This document shows positions 15,660 through 23,795 of a stretch of 64,000 nt of DNA, in pieces (position 1 is the first letter of the stretch; the number at the start of each line of letters is the position of its first letter). Under the pieces are notes generated by a model. It did no database searches, was not told where the DNA came from, and worked only from the letters and a program-made list of their open reading frames with translations. This DNA is from Fructobacillus parabroussonetiae (GTDB lineage Bacteria; Bacillota; Bacilli; Lactobacillales; Lactobacillaceae): NCBI RefSeq assembly GCF_018437265.1, contig NZ_JAAMFL010000007.1, positions 1-64,000 on the forward strand, in the 5' to 3' direction. The translations under genes and the position numbers were made by a program.

Positions 15660-17486
15660 TTACTCACCAGCTTGTTCAGCAGGCTTTTGTTCTTGCTTTG
15701 GTCCTTGACCCTTAGATTTCTTATTCTTTGAACTTGGTTTTTGATTTTTCTTGTTTGCTGGCTTCTTACCCTTTTTATCGGGTTCGCCCTTGTGGTGCGG
15801 ACGGCGGTTCTGGTTAACTTCCATCACAACCGGCATCACCATTGGGCGGCGACGGGTTTCGTTAAAGAGAAATCGTGAAAGCTTCTCACGAACACCGTTC
15901 TTCAATTCATTCCAATCGAAAGCCTTCGCGTTTTTCAGATAATCTTCAATGGCTTCAATGGTCAGCTTTCCGGCTTCCTTCATCAGGTCGCGGTTGGCTT
16001 TCACGTAGACAAAGCCACGGGAAGTCATCTTTGGCTTCGAAACGACCTTACGCTTCTTCCGGTCAATCGTCACCACGGTGGCAAAGACCCCGTCTTCTGA
16101 CAAGATTCGGCGGTCACGCAGCACGACGTTTCCAATGTCCTTCAGGGAATCACCATCGATCATCGTTTCCGCAACGGTTACCGCCCCGACTTTGTCAAAA
16201 GTCGTTCCGTCATAAGCCAACTGATCACCACGCTTTGCCATGATGATCTGCTCTTCCTTCAAGCCGATTTCTTCCGCTGCTTGCTTGGCCGTTACCATCA
16301 CACGGAATTCCGCTGAAACTGGCAACAGCACCTCAGGCTTCAAGAAGTTCATCAGCAACTGCAAGTCCGCCTTCGAGGCGTGACCTGAAGAACGCAAATC
16401 CGTTGAGATCTGCTTCACGTTGGCGCCCTTCTTAAAGAGCATGTTGCGCGTTTGGGCAACGTAGGATTCAACAGCAAAGGCCGGGTTAGTCGTGATAAAG
16501 ACCAAATCGTTGGCCCCAATGTTGACGACGGGATCTTCCCCATTGGCCATCTTGTGCAAGGCCTTGACCGGTTCGCCGAGCTTACCCGTTTCGAGAACAA
16601 CGGTTTGGCCATCTGGCAACTGGTCGAGTTCCTTTTCACTGGCAAAGAGCGTGTCCTTTGGCTCTGGCAAAGTCAACAGGTTCAGATCAAGGGCCGTTTT
16701 AACAATCTTTTCGGCATCATGACCGGTCAATACCAAGCGGCGCTTTGTCTTGGCCGTGGCATCAATCACTTGCTGGACCCGTTGAATGTTTGACGCAACG
16801 GCAGCAACGATAATTCGCTTGCCCTTTGCTTCTTCAAAGGTTTCTTGAATGTATTCGTGAATCTGTCGTTCAGAAGCCGGTGCCTTGACCGTTTCTTCCG
16901 TTCCAGCCGCATCAGCCAACAAGGCCAAGACAGGCTTTTGACCGATTTCGGCCAAACGCTGATAGTTGGTTTGATAGGCCGCTTCAACCGTCTGGTCAAA
17001 CTTAAAGTGACCGGAATAGACAATCTGTCCTTCTTCAACCGTCATAACAATCCCCAGAGCTTCGGGAATCGTGTGGGTTGTGTTAAAGAACGAAAGCTTC
17101 ACGTCACCAAAATCAATTTCGGTTTTTTCGTTAACCACGTGAAAGTCGTCAAAGCCCTGAATGGCTTTTTCTTCTTCGATGGCAATTTTGGCCAAGGCAA
17201 TCGTTAATTCCGAACCAAAAACAGGTGCTTGAATCTGTTGCAACAAGTATGGCAAGGCCCCAATGGCATCTGAGTGGCCATGGGACAAGAATATCCCTGC
17301 AATTTTGTCTTGGTTTTGAATCAAATACTCAAAATCAGGAATCACAACGTCGATTCCTAGCTGTTCGGTATCTGGATACTTCAAACCGGCATCCAAAATA
17401 AAGATTTCGTCATTAACGGAAACCGCGTACATGTTCTTTCCGTTTTCGCGAACACCCCCAAGGGGCAAAATATTTAAATCAGTCAT
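15660..17486 (-). CDS. rnjB: Ribonuclease J2-type protein (metal site degenerate)
   Basis: RNase J proteins are metallo-beta-lactamase/beta-CASP exo- and endonucleases in mRNA decay, and J2 usually works as the weakly active partner of J1. The protein has 608 residues from ATG 17486 (Shine-Dalgarno AAAGGAAA). The active-site HxHxDH motif reads HGHSDA at 69-74 (last His lost). The TGDFKFD motif reads SGHFKFD (metal Asp replaced by His160). The beta-CASP P-hHGE motif reads PVSAEF (~389-394, His lost). The beta-CASP SSGHAS is retained (~367-371). The last ~40 residues are a Lys/Gln-rich basic tail (KKGKKPANKKNQK). These losses assign it to J2 and predict little or no catalysis by itself; a J1 gene must lie elsewhere. 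Confidence 0.88.
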   Translation of the reverse strand: MTDLNILPLGGVRENGKNMYAVSVNDEIFILDAGLKYPDTEQLGIDVVIPDFEYLIQNQDKIAGIFLSHGHSDAIGALPYLLQQIQAPVFGSELTIALAKIAIEEEKAIQGFDDFHVVNEKTEIDFGDVKLSFFNTTHTIPEALGIVMTVEEGQIVYSGHFKFDQTVEAAYQTNYQRLAEIGQKPVLALLADAAGTEETVKAPASERQIHEYIQETFEEAKGKRIIVAAVASNIQRVQQVIDATAKTKRRLVLTGHDAEKIVKTALDLNLLTLPEPKDTLFASEKELDQLPDGQTVVLETGKLGEPVKALHKMANGEDPVVNIGANDLVFITTNPAFAVESYVAQTRNMLFKKGANVKQISTDLRSSGHASKADLQLLMNFLKPEVLLPVSAEFRVMVTAKQAAEEIGLKEEQIIMAKRGDQLAYDGTTFDKVGAVTVAETMIDGDSLKDIGNVVLRDRRILSEDGVFATVVTIDRKKRKVVSKPKMTSRGFVYVKANRDLMKEAGKLTIEAIEDYLKNAKAFDWNELKNGVREKLSRFLFNETRRRPMVMPVVMEVNQNRRPHHKGEPDKKGKKPANKKNQKPSSKNKKSKGQGPKQEQKPAEQAGE

Positions 17487-17573
17487 AATGTTTCCTTTGT
17501 TCGTGTTAAATTTTCTTATCACTTGAGTTTCGCATGCTGCCACAACTCTTGTCTCGATTTATCAATTATTATT

Positions 17574-17579
17574 ATTTTA
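17574..17579 (-). promoter_or_regulatory. Extended -10 promoter of rnjB
   Basis: The minus strand has TATGCTAAAAT (TGC extension plus TAAAAT), about 90 nt before the rnjB ATG; no clear -35. Confidence 0.5.
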
Positions 17580-17670
17580 GCATACTTCTGCCCTTTCGGG
17601 CCAAGACATTGGAGCGAAAAGAGACATTCAAAGGATTCTTGTCCGACTTTGCTCGAGAAAAAGGCAAGAA

Positions 17671-17699
17671 AAAAGCCACCCGATTGGGTGGCTTTTATT
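17671..17699 (-). terminator. Intrinsic terminator of infC-rpmI-rplT
   Basis: The minus strand reads AAAGCCACCC-AATC-GGGTGGCTTTTTTC, just after the rplT stop. Confidence 0.93.
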
Positions 17700-17704
17700 T
17701 AAGA

Positions 17705-18124
17705 TTAGCGGTTAACCTTAACCGTCTTGTCAGTCGTCGCAGCATTGCGTTCCTGTACCAAAACGTTTTCCTTCTTCAAAGCTTCCTTTGCTTGGTCAGC
17801 AACCTTTGAGAAAGTGTCAAAGTCAGATACGGCCAAGTCGGCCAACATCTTACGGTTCAATTGAACACCTGCCAAAGTCAAACCGTGCATCAACTTTGAG
17901 TATGACATACCGTTCATGCGGGCTGCCGCGTTGATACGGGCAATCCACAACTTACGGAAGTCGCGCTTACGGTTCTTACGATCGCGGTAAGCGTACAAGT
18001 ATGACTTGTAAACTTGTTGCTTAGCAACCTTATAGTTGATACGGCGTTGTCCACGGTAACCCTTGGCCAACTTAATAAACTTCTTACGACGTGCGCGTGA
18101 AACTGTTCCACCCTTAACTCGCAT
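17705..18124 (-). CDS. rplT: 50S ribosomal protein L20 (C-terminally extended)
   Basis: L20 is an early 23S rRNA-binding assembly protein and, in Firmicutes, represses its own operon through the mRNA leader. The product has 139 residues against about 117-119 usually. The conserved body ([15 protein letters not shown] ... [19 protein letters not shown] ... [17 protein letters not shown]) is complete to about residue 118. The extra ~20 residues ([18 protein letters not shown]) follow. It is third in infC-rpmI-rplT, 44 nt after rpmI. Confidence 0.97.
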   Translation of the reverse strand: MRVKGGTVSRARRKKFIKLAKGYRGQRRINYKVAKQQVYKSYLYAYRDRKNRKRDFRKLWIARINAAARMNGMSYSKLMHGLTLAGVQLNRKMLADLAVSDFDTFSKVADQAKEALKKENVLVQERNAATTDKTVKVNR

Positions 18125-18168
18125 GGGAAAATCCTCCTAAAAATTAGTTACTTATAGACACCCTGAAA

Positions 18169-18366
18169 TTAAAGGGTAGACAACATCTTGGCGTACTTCT
18201 TGATTGTTGTCTTGTTCATCATGCGTGTACCACGCAATTGACGACGTTGCTTCTTCGTCTTACCGTGGAAACGGTGTGACGTGTAAGCTGAGGCTGACTT
18301 GAAGCCACCCTTTGCAGTCTTCTTGAAGCGCTTCGCAGCAGCGCGGTGAGTCTTCATCTTGGGCAT
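18169..18366 (-). CDS. rpmI: 50S ribosomal protein L35
   Basis: The 65-residue basic protein ([20 protein letters not shown] ... [14 protein letters not shown]) is a standard L35 of the large ribosomal subunit. The family is always found between infC and rplT, as here, with spacers of 51 and 44 nt. A Shine-Dalgarno (AGGAGA) precedes ATG 18366. It is coregulated with infC and rplT through the infC leader. Confidence 0.97.
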   Translation of the reverse strand: MPKMKTHRAAAKRFKKTAKGGFKSASAYTSHRFHGKTKKQRRQLRGTRMMNKTTIKKYAKMLSTL

Positions 18367-18417
18367 GTGTCCATTCTCCTATCGTTTTTCAAGTATCCAA
18401 AGTCGACCTGTTTTGGT

Positions 18418-18936
18418 TTAGCCCTTCTTAGGTGCCAAAACCAAAAACATTTGTCGACCATCCATCTTAGCGCGTTGTTCAACCTTGGCAATGTCGTCCA
18501 ATTCGTTGGCCATTCGTTCTAAGACTTCCCGTCCAATGTCTTGGTGGGTAATCATCCGGCCACGGAAACGCAAGTTCAGCTTCACCTTATTGCCCTTTTC
18601 CAAGAACTTAATGGCTGCCTTCTTACGCGTTTCGAAATCACCTGAATCAATAACGGGTGACATTCGAACTTCCTTCACCTGAACAATCTTTTGGTTTTTG
18701 CGCTGTTCTTTCTGACGCTTCTGCGCCTCGAACTTTGCTTTACCCCAATCCATGATTTTAGCAACAGGTGGTTGGGCGTTTGCCTGAACCAGAACCAAAT
18801 CTTGGTTCATCTCATCGGCGCGTTGCTGTGCTTCGCGCGTTGACATCTCTTCTTGCTTACCATCGTGAATCAGTAAAACCCGACTGGCACGGATATTATC
18901 GTTGACTAGATCAACTTGTCGTGGTTGACGTGCTAT
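18418..18936 (-). CDS. infC: Translation initiation factor IF-3 (ATA start)
   Basis: IF-3 binds 30S, blocks premature 50S joining and checks start-codon pairing. Read from ATA at 18936-18934, the product is 172 residues, the family length: (M)[19 protein letters not shown]. The N domain contains the canonical NDNIRA and [20 protein letters not shown]; after a Lys-rich linker the C domain has [18 protein letters not shown] and ends FLVLAPKKG. No ATG, GTG or TTG lies at the right distance, whereas GGAGG sits 9 nt before the ATA. A near-cognate start is the known device for IF-3 autoregulation (AUU in enterobacteria). The far-upstream in-frame ATG lies in the attenuator region and would add about 38 unrelated residues. 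Confidence 0.93.
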   Translation of the reverse strand: MARQPRQVDLVNDNIRASRVLLIHDGKQEEMSTREAQQRADEMNQDLVLVQANAQPPVAKIMDWGKAKFEAQKRQKEQRKNQKIVQVKEVRMSPVIDSGDFETRKKAAIKFLEKGNKVKLNLRFRGRMITHQDIGREVLERMANELDDIAKVEQRAKMDGRQMFLVLAPKKG

Positions 18937-18973
18937 GGCTCGATACCTCCAAATATTTTTGTGTGAACAACGA

Positions 18974-19009
18974 AGAAAAAGATGGGCGAACCGAAGTCCG
19001 CCCATCTTA
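18974..19009 (-). terminator. Attenuator terminator in the infC leader (L20-leader type)
   Basis: The minus strand reads AAGATGGGCGGAC-TTCG-GTTCGCCCATCTT and TTTTTC, an almost perfect stem. It lies between the promoter (19101-19129) and the infC ribosome site, the place of the L20-responsive terminator in other Firmicutes. Confidence 0.88.
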
Positions 19010-19100
19010 CCTGTCTGTACATTGAAGTACAACGTGTATCTGCCTGGCAACGCGAGTCACAAGGCGAGAAGCGGGCGCTTCTACTTGTTCAACGTCATTA

Positions 19101-19129
19101 AGTATAGACGATGAGAAGCACCCTGTCAA
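19101..19129 (-). promoter_or_regulatory. Consensus promoter of infC-rpmI-rplT
   Basis: The minus strand has TTGACA, a 17-bp spacer and TATACT, giving a leader of about 160 nt with an attenuator. Confidence 0.93.
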
Positions 19130-19131
19130 CG

Positions 19132-19824
19132 TTATTTTAGATTATTTTTCTCGTCTGAAAAGTCTTTGACAGCCCGTTCTTCTGCCAAGACCTGCTCCCC
19201 TAATACAAAGAGCAAGCGGCCCCCGTAATGGTAGATGACCAAAATGGCAAACTGGGCCAAAGCAAAGAGGCCAACGAAGGCAAACATGTGCTTTGAAACC
19301 GAGTTTTGGATGTTGGCCCAAACGAGGTCAAAGTTGGTAAAAACGTCCCAGGAATTCAGGCGCAGGAATCGCCCAAGGTAAATGCCAAAGGATGAAATCC
19401 AGGAAACAACCCCCAGGGTAAAGAGGGCAACAAAGCCCCGCCGGTTTTTCAAGTAACGGCGCATCATCAGCTCCAAGGAAAGAATCCCCAGGAAAACGCC
19501 AATGAAGATACCGGCCGCCAAAACCGAGTAGTTAAAGTACTGGTAGCGAACGTCCAAGGCCGTTGAGATGTACTGCAGGTGAATGAAGTCCGTGATCATG
19601 TACATGGTATTTGGAAAGAAGAGAAGCCAGAGAGCCGAAAAGATCAGCTGGCTAATCTTCAATCGCGCAACCAAGACCAGCAAGGCAAAGTCCAGCGGCA
19701 AGAGCGCCAAAAAGACGTTCCACATCAAAAAGTCAAAGTGGGTTGGCGTCAAGTAAACGAAGGCAATAAACAAGAGCACAACGAGGTGGACCATGATAAT
19801 ATTGTTACGATTTTTTAGCGTCAT
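19132..19824 (-). CDS. DUF1361 family integral membrane protein
   Basis: About 230 residues with six or seven hydrophobic segments. The family hallmarks are visible: LWLLFFPNTMYMITDFIHL (~60-78) and GIYLGRFLRLNSWDVFT (~145-160). The function is unknown; the family occurs in Firmicutes and cyanobacteria. The start is uncertain: ATG 19824 has GGAAGA before it, and an in-frame GTG lies six codons upstream. Its stop is 3 nt from the infC promoter's -35, so its 3' end abuts that promoter. No terminator is evident after it. Confidence 0.78.
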   Translation of the reverse strand: MTLKNRNNIIMVHLVVLLFIAFVYLTPTHFDFLMWNVFLALLPLDFALLVLVARLKISQLIFSALWLLFFPNTMYMITDFIHLQYISTALDVRYQYFNYSVLAAGIFIGVFLGILSLELMMRRYLKNRRGFVALFTLGVVSWISSFGIYLGRFLRLNSWDVFTNFDLVWANIQNSVSKHMFAFVGLFALAQFAILVIYHYGGRLLFVLGEQVLAEERAVKDFSDEKNNLK

Positions 19825-19990
19825 TCTTCCGACCTTTTTCACGGGATAGTGCTTTTTTTACAAAAGGGTTAACACGAATATTTTAACAGAATACAGGCGC
19901 TTGGTTAAGGGCTTTTCCTCCTTTTTCACTTTTTCTTTTATCCTTTTTTTCATATAATAAGGCAAGCATTTAAAACGAAAGGTGGCCAAT

Positions 19991-20479
19991 ATGAAAGACG
20001 CAACCGAAAAACAAGCCCTCGACTTACTTGAGCGGACGAAAGTTTCCTACCAACGCTTTACGCATCCGCCCCTCCACCACTTGGGTGACCAAGGGGCACC
20101 GACCGACTTTGTGCCGATGAAAAACCTTCTTTTAAAAACAAAGCGGGCCGGCCAGTATTACTTGTACCTGACTATGCAAGACCGCATTGACTTTGGCGTC
20201 CTAGCAAAGGAACTGAACACATCCAAGAGCCAACTCCAAATGACATCGGCCGACGAGCTCTTTGACCTGATGGCCGTCACGCCTGGAACCGTTAATCCCT
20301 TTGCCTTGGAAAACGATCAGAACCGCCAGATTCATTTTTTGGTCGATCAGGCCATCATTGATACGGATCAAGTGGCTGTGCATCCCAACCAAAACGAGGC
20401 AACCATCGTCATGACCTGGGCAGCCTTTTTAAAAGTCCTCGACGAACTTGGCGAAGACTACCAAATCATTCCAAGTTAA
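19991..20479 (+). CDS. YbaK/PrdX-type aminoacyl-tRNA deacylase
   Basis: A 162-residue single-domain member of the ProRS-insertion (INS) superfamily, whose members hydrolyse mischarged Ala- or Cys-tRNA in trans. It has the expected pattern: FTHPPLHHL start, PMKNLLLKTKRAGQYYLYL with the conserved Lys on strand 2, DFGVLAKELNTSKSQLQM, and VTPGTVNPFALENDQNRQIHFLVD, which matches the (S/T)PG-V-P-AL signature of PrdX. The ATG 19991 is preferred since AAAGGTGG lies 5 nt upstream; the in-frame GTG at 19982 is part of that ribosome site. A TATAAT at about 19953 suggests its own promoter. Confidence 0.88.
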   Translation: MKDATEKQALDLLERTKVSYQRFTHPPLHHLGDQGAPTDFVPMKNLLLKTKRAGQYYLYLTMQDRIDFGVLAKELNTSKSQLQMTSADELFDLMAVTPGTVNPFALENDQNRQIHFLVDQAIIDTDQVAVHPNQNEATIVMTWAAFLKVLDELGEDYQIIPS

Positions 20480-20537
20480 CAGGAAGAGCCCGCCGCACTT
20501 TTTTGCCGAAATTTTTTGATGAGTTTTCGACAGCTTA

Positions 20538-20566
20538 TTGACATCTTGGTCAATCTTAGATAAACT
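20538..20566 (+). promoter_or_regulatory. Promoter of rpmF
   Basis: TTGACA, a 17-bp spacer and TAAACT, 39 nt before the rpmF start. Confidence 0.85.
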
Positions 20567-20604
20567 TAAAAAGTTGATAAATTGAACCGAAAGGAGGTGC
20601 TGTA

Positions 20605-20778
20605 ATGGCTACCCCATCAAACAAGAATTCTAAGTCTCACAAGCGTAACCGCCGCGGACACATCGGTTTGAACGTGCCAAACATTACTTTGGACAAAACG
20701 ACTGGTGAATACCGCGTTGCTCACCGCGTTTCTCCTTCAGGAATGTACAACGGTAAGCAAGTTACTGAAAAGAAGTAA
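20605..20778 (+). CDS. rpmF: 50S ribosomal protein L32
   Basis: The 57-residue basic protein starts [19 protein letters not shown], has [14 protein letters not shown] near the end, and is an L32 of the large subunit. It lacks the CxxC...CxxC zinc ribbon found in many L32 proteins, so it is the zinc-free (C-) form. AAAGGAGG lies 7 nt before ATG 20605. It is transcribed alone between its own consensus promoter and a strong terminator. Confidence 0.95.
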   Translation: MATPSNKNSKSHKRNRRGHIGLNVPNITLDKTTGEYRVAHRVSPSGMYNGKQVTEKK

Positions 20779-20785
20779 TTAAACT

Positions 20786-20823
20786 AAAAGCTCCACTCTG
20801 TTTAACAGAGCGGGGCTTTTTTC
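20786..20823 (+). terminator. Intrinsic terminator of rpmF
   Basis: AAAGCTCCACTCTGT-TTA-ACAGAGCGGGGCTTTTTT forms a long stem with T-tract. Confidence 0.92.
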
Positions 20824-20876
20824 TTTCCCTTTTCTTAAGACTGCCTGGAGACCATGTTTTACAAGCCAAAATGCCC

Positions 20877-20882
20877 TATAAT
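20877..20882 (+). promoter_or_regulatory. -10 element of rqcH-mscL
   Basis: A consensus TATAAT lies 29 nt before the rqcH ATG; no good -35 is seen. Confidence 0.5.
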
Positions 20883-20911
20883 GGAAATAGTATTCAAATA
20901 AGGAGAAGCAT

Positions 20912-22630
20912 ATGCCCCTTGACGGTCTCTTCGTGCATGCTTTAGCACACGAATTTAATCAAAAACTAGCCGGTGGTCGGATTACCAAAGTCCACCAGCC
21001 CTATCCAAACGAAATCATTTTGGTCGTGCGCAACAACAGTCAGAACTTTCCGGTCTTGTTGTCCGCCCACCCCGCCTATGCGCGAGCACAAGTCACTCAG
21101 ATTCCCTACCAAAACCCAAAGACCCCAACCAACTTTGCGATGTTCTTGCGTCGTAACCTGGAGGGTGCCCGTTTGGAAAAAATCGAACAGGTCGACAACG
21201 ATCGGATTCTCCACTTTGCGGTCAATACTCATGACGAACTGGGTGATGAACAAACCTTGCTGCTGACACTGGAGATGATGGGCCGGCATTCCAACCTCTT
21301 TCTCGTTCGAGAAAAGGACCAACGGATTCTAGAGTTGATTAAACACGTACCGGCCGACCAAAACCGAGTGCGCTCGCTGATGCCCGGTGCCACTTACGTG
21401 CTGCCACCCGCTCAAAACAAAGAAAACCCCTTCACTTCCGATCTGGGTTCTCTGGCCAAGATCTTACTGGATGACGAACGGGCCAATTGGGCAAAAGCCA
21501 TCCAACAACAATTCGAAGGTTTCTCGAGTCAATCTGCTCAGGCGCTCGTTCGTGCAATCGACGGCGCCAGTGATGCCATTGACGCCACAAAGAACTGGTT
21601 AGCCCACTTTGATCAACCGGCGCCGACTTTGTATCGGTCAGACAAAAACAAGCTTTCCTACGCCGCCTTTGATTGGGGGCAAGAGGCCAGCGAAAAAACG
21701 AGTTTTGAAACGCTCGGTGAACTGCTGGATGCCTATTTTGCCGGTCAAGCGGAAGCCGACCGGGTAAACCAACAGGCAGCCTCCCTCGTTCGCCTGGTCA
21801 AAAACGAGCTCAAGAAAAACCTAGGCAAACAAAAGAAGTTAGAACAAACCCTGACTGATTCAGAAAATGCTGACAGTTTCAAAGTCAAGGGCGACCTCTT
21901 GATCACCTATCCGCACCTCGTGAAAAAAGGGATGACCGAAGTTGAAATTGAGAACTACTACGATGAAAACAAGCGCTTAAAAATCGCCTTAGACCCTCGC
22001 TTTGATGGCCTACAAAACGCAAACCGCTACTTCCATAAGTACCGCAAGCTACGCCTAGCCAAGGATTATGTTCTTGAACAATTGGCCGCAACGCAGGAAG
22101 AAATTGATTACTTCAATCAAATTCAAACACAGCTGGCCGTTGCTTCACCAAAAGACATCGCTGATATCAAAGTCGAGCTGATTGACCAAGGTTATCTTCG
22201 TGAAAAAGCGCGAATCAAAACCAAGGGAAAGCAGACCAAGAAGCCCAAGCACGTGATGGGCAAGCCCGATCAATTTGTGGCGTCTGATGGCACCTTGATT
22301 GAAGTTGGGAAAAACAACCTGCAAAACGATCAGCTCTCCTTAAAGAAGAGTAATCGCCACAAAATTTGGCTGCACGTTCAAAAACTACCAGGGTCCCACG
22401 TTCTGATTGATTCGGAAAATCCTTCAGAAGAAACCATCGAAGAAGCGGCCAAGCTAGCCGCTTACTTCTCAAAGGCCCGGGATTCGGCCAACGTACCCGT
22501 TGACTACTTACCAGCCGGTAAGCTTCGCAAGCCAAATGGGGCCAAACCCGGCTTTGTCATCTTTGAAGGACAACAGACCATTTATGTGACACCTGACGCT
22601 CATCTAGTTCAAAAACTAAAGAAAACATGA
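20912..22630 (+). CDS. rqcH: NFACT family protein RqcH (fibronectin-binding-like, ribosome quality control)
   Basis: RqcH binds stalled 50S-peptidyl-tRNA complexes and adds C-terminal alanine tails; older annotations call it fibronectin-binding protein FbpA. The 572-residue protein has the full NFACT order. NFACT-N (1-~215) starts MPLDGLFVHALAHEFNQKL and includes MFLRRNLEGARLEKI and MMGRHSNLFLV. A helical coiled-coil middle (~270-430) follows. NFACT-R (~455-560) has HKIWLHVQKLPGSHVLI and KARDSANVPVDYLPAGKLRKPNGAKPG (cited in parts). The Shine-Dalgarno AAGGAG precedes ATG 20912. The mscL gene follows after 36 bp in the same direction. Confidence 0.92.
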   Translation: MPLDGLFVHALAHEFNQKLAGGRITKVHQPYPNEIILVVRNNSQNFPVLLSAHPAYARAQVTQIPYQNPKTPTNFAMFLRRNLEGARLEKIEQVDNDRILHFAVNTHDELGDEQTLLLTLEMMGRHSNLFLVREKDQRILELIKHVPADQNRVRSLMPGATYVLPPAQNKENPFTSDLGSLAKILLDDERANWAKAIQQQFEGFSSQSAQALVRAIDGASDAIDATKNWLAHFDQPAPTLYRSDKNKLSYAAFDWGQEASEKTSFETLGELLDAYFAGQAEADRVNQQAASLVRLVKNELKKNLGKQKKLEQTLTDSENADSFKVKGDLLITYPHLVKKGMTEVEIENYYDENKRLKIALDPRFDGLQNANRYFHKYRKLRLAKDYVLEQLAATQEEIDYFNQIQTQLAVASPKDIADIKVELIDQGYLREKARIKTKGKQTKKPKHVMGKPDQFVASDGTLIEVGKNNLQNDQLSLKKSNRHKIWLHVQKLPGSHVLIDSENPSEETIEEAAKLAAYFSKARDSANVPVDYLPAGKLRKPNGAKPGFVIFEGQQTIYVTPDAHLVQKLKKT

Positions 22631-22666
22631 TAAGATGGTAACGTTCATCAACTTAAAGGAGACAGT

Positions 22667-23059
22667 ATGAAAATCTTAAAAGAGTTTAAGCAGTTCATCA
22701 ACCGTGGTAACATCGTTGATATGGCCGTTGGTGTCATTATTGGTGGTGCCTTCACCACCTTGGTCAAATCCTTTACCAGCAACCTGATTAATCCACTGTT
22801 GGGTCTGGTAACTGGTTCCGACCATCCCCTTTCGCAACTATCCTTACGGGTGAGTTCCCGCTTAGTCTTCACCTACGGTGAATTCTTAAACGATGTGATT
22901 TCCTTTCTCATCACGGCCTTTGTTGTCTTCTTGATGGTGAAGTTTATTAACAAGACTGTTATTAAGCCTCGTCAAGAAGCACCAAAACAGCCATCGGATG
23001 AATTGGTCACCCTGCGAGAAATCAAGGATCTTTTGGCCGAACAAAGCAAAGAAAAATAA
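22667..23059 (+). CDS. mscL: Large-conductance mechanosensitive channel
   Basis: MscL opens under membrane tension to release solutes during osmotic downshock. The 130 residues show the N-terminal amphipathic helix KILKEFKQFINRGNIVD, TM1 (MAVGVIIGGAFTTLVKSFTS), the short extracellular loop, TM2 (DVISFLITAFVVFLMVKF) and a charged C-terminal helix (DELVTLREIKDLLAEQ). Length and order are normal. The Shine-Dalgarno AAAGGAG is 6 nt before ATG 22667. It is probably cotranscribed with rqcH and ends at a bidirectional terminator. Confidence 0.97.
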   Translation: MKILKEFKQFINRGNIVDMAVGVIIGGAFTTLVKSFTSNLINPLLGLVTGSDHPLSQLSLRVSSRLVFTYGEFLNDVISFLITAFVVFLMVKFINKTVIKPRQEAPKQPSDELVTLREIKDLLAEQSKEK

Positions 23060-23062
23060 GCA

Positions 23063-23095
23063 CAAAAAAAGCCTTCCATTGGGAGGCTTTTTTTA
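23063..23095. terminator. Bidirectional intrinsic terminator
   Basis: AAAAAAAGCCTTCC-ATTG-GGAGGCTTTTTTT lies between the convergent mscL and deoxynucleoside kinase genes. Confidence 0.93.
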
Positions 23096-23113
23096 TTGCT
23101 TATAAAGCTATTA

Positions 23114-23749
23114 TCATGAACGAATCTTCTTCAAAGCTTCTTCGATTTGAGCAAGCACGATTTCTTGGTTCTTAGGATCTTCCAAATCGTACTTTTGCAA
23201 GTCCACTCGAATCTTTGGTGATTGATCATAAGATTCGAACCATCCTTGATAAGCCGTCCACATCTTGTGGTAATAGTTATACAATTCGTCGTTGTCTTCG
23301 AACTGTTCGTAGTCACGACCACGCTTTTTAATTCGATGCAAAATCGTATCAAAGTCGGCATCGGCATAGACCATCAAATCGGGTGCCTTCTTTGGCAACT
23401 CATCGAGTTCGGCCATCATCCGACTAATCAAGTTATGGTAGACATCCATTTCCATATCGGAAATGTTGCCATCCTTATGGTTTTCTTCCGTAAACAATTC
23501 GTCTTCATAAATTGAACGGTCCAAGACGTTGTTATCGTCCGCCAGGGCCTTTTTAATCATTGAAAAACGACGGTTCAAAAAGAAAATCTGCAAAAGGAAG
23601 CCGTATTGCTTTGGATCCTTGTAGTAGAGTGGCAAAACGGGGTTGTCCCCAACTGGCTCAAAGAATGCCTTCGTGCCAAAGTGCTTCGCTACCAATTCCG
23701 TTAAGGTGGTCTTACCGACACCAATCATTCCCGCTGTAATTATCACCAT
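23114..23749 (-). CDS. Deoxynucleoside kinase (dAK/dGK family)
   Basis: It phosphorylates deoxynucleosides for salvage; lactobacilli use dAK/dGK-type enzymes with dA, dG or dC. The 211 residues begin with the P-loop GMIGVGKTT (7-15), followed by the E-P-V substrate motif (FFEPVGDNPVL), DRSIYEDELF (the DRS motif, ~78-87) and the LID arginines IKKRGRDYE (~143-151). ATG 23749 is preceded by GGAG. It is the last gene of a long minus-strand run that could extend back to rnc and stops at the terminator at 23063-23095. Nucleoside preference cannot be read from sequence with confidence. Confidence 0.9.
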   Translation of the reverse strand: MVIITAGMIGVGKTTLTELVAKHFGTKAFFEPVGDNPVLPLYYKDPKQYGFLLQIFFLNRRFSMIKKALADDNNVLDRSIYEDELFTEENHKDGNISDMEMDVYHNLISRMMAELDELPKKAPDLMVYADADFDTILHRIKKRGRDYEQFEDNDELYNYYHKMWTAYQGWFESYDQSPKIRVDLQKYDLEDPKNQEIVLAQIEEALKKIRS

Positions 23750-23795
23750 ATCTACTCCATTTCATCATAATTCGTCTCTTAGACGATTGGCTGCA

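Noticed and set aside
18937-19050. Upstream extension of infC to an in-frame ATG at 19050
   Set aside because: It would run through the attenuator hairpin and add about 38 residues unrelated to IF-3; the GGAGG/ATA site fits the family N-terminus.
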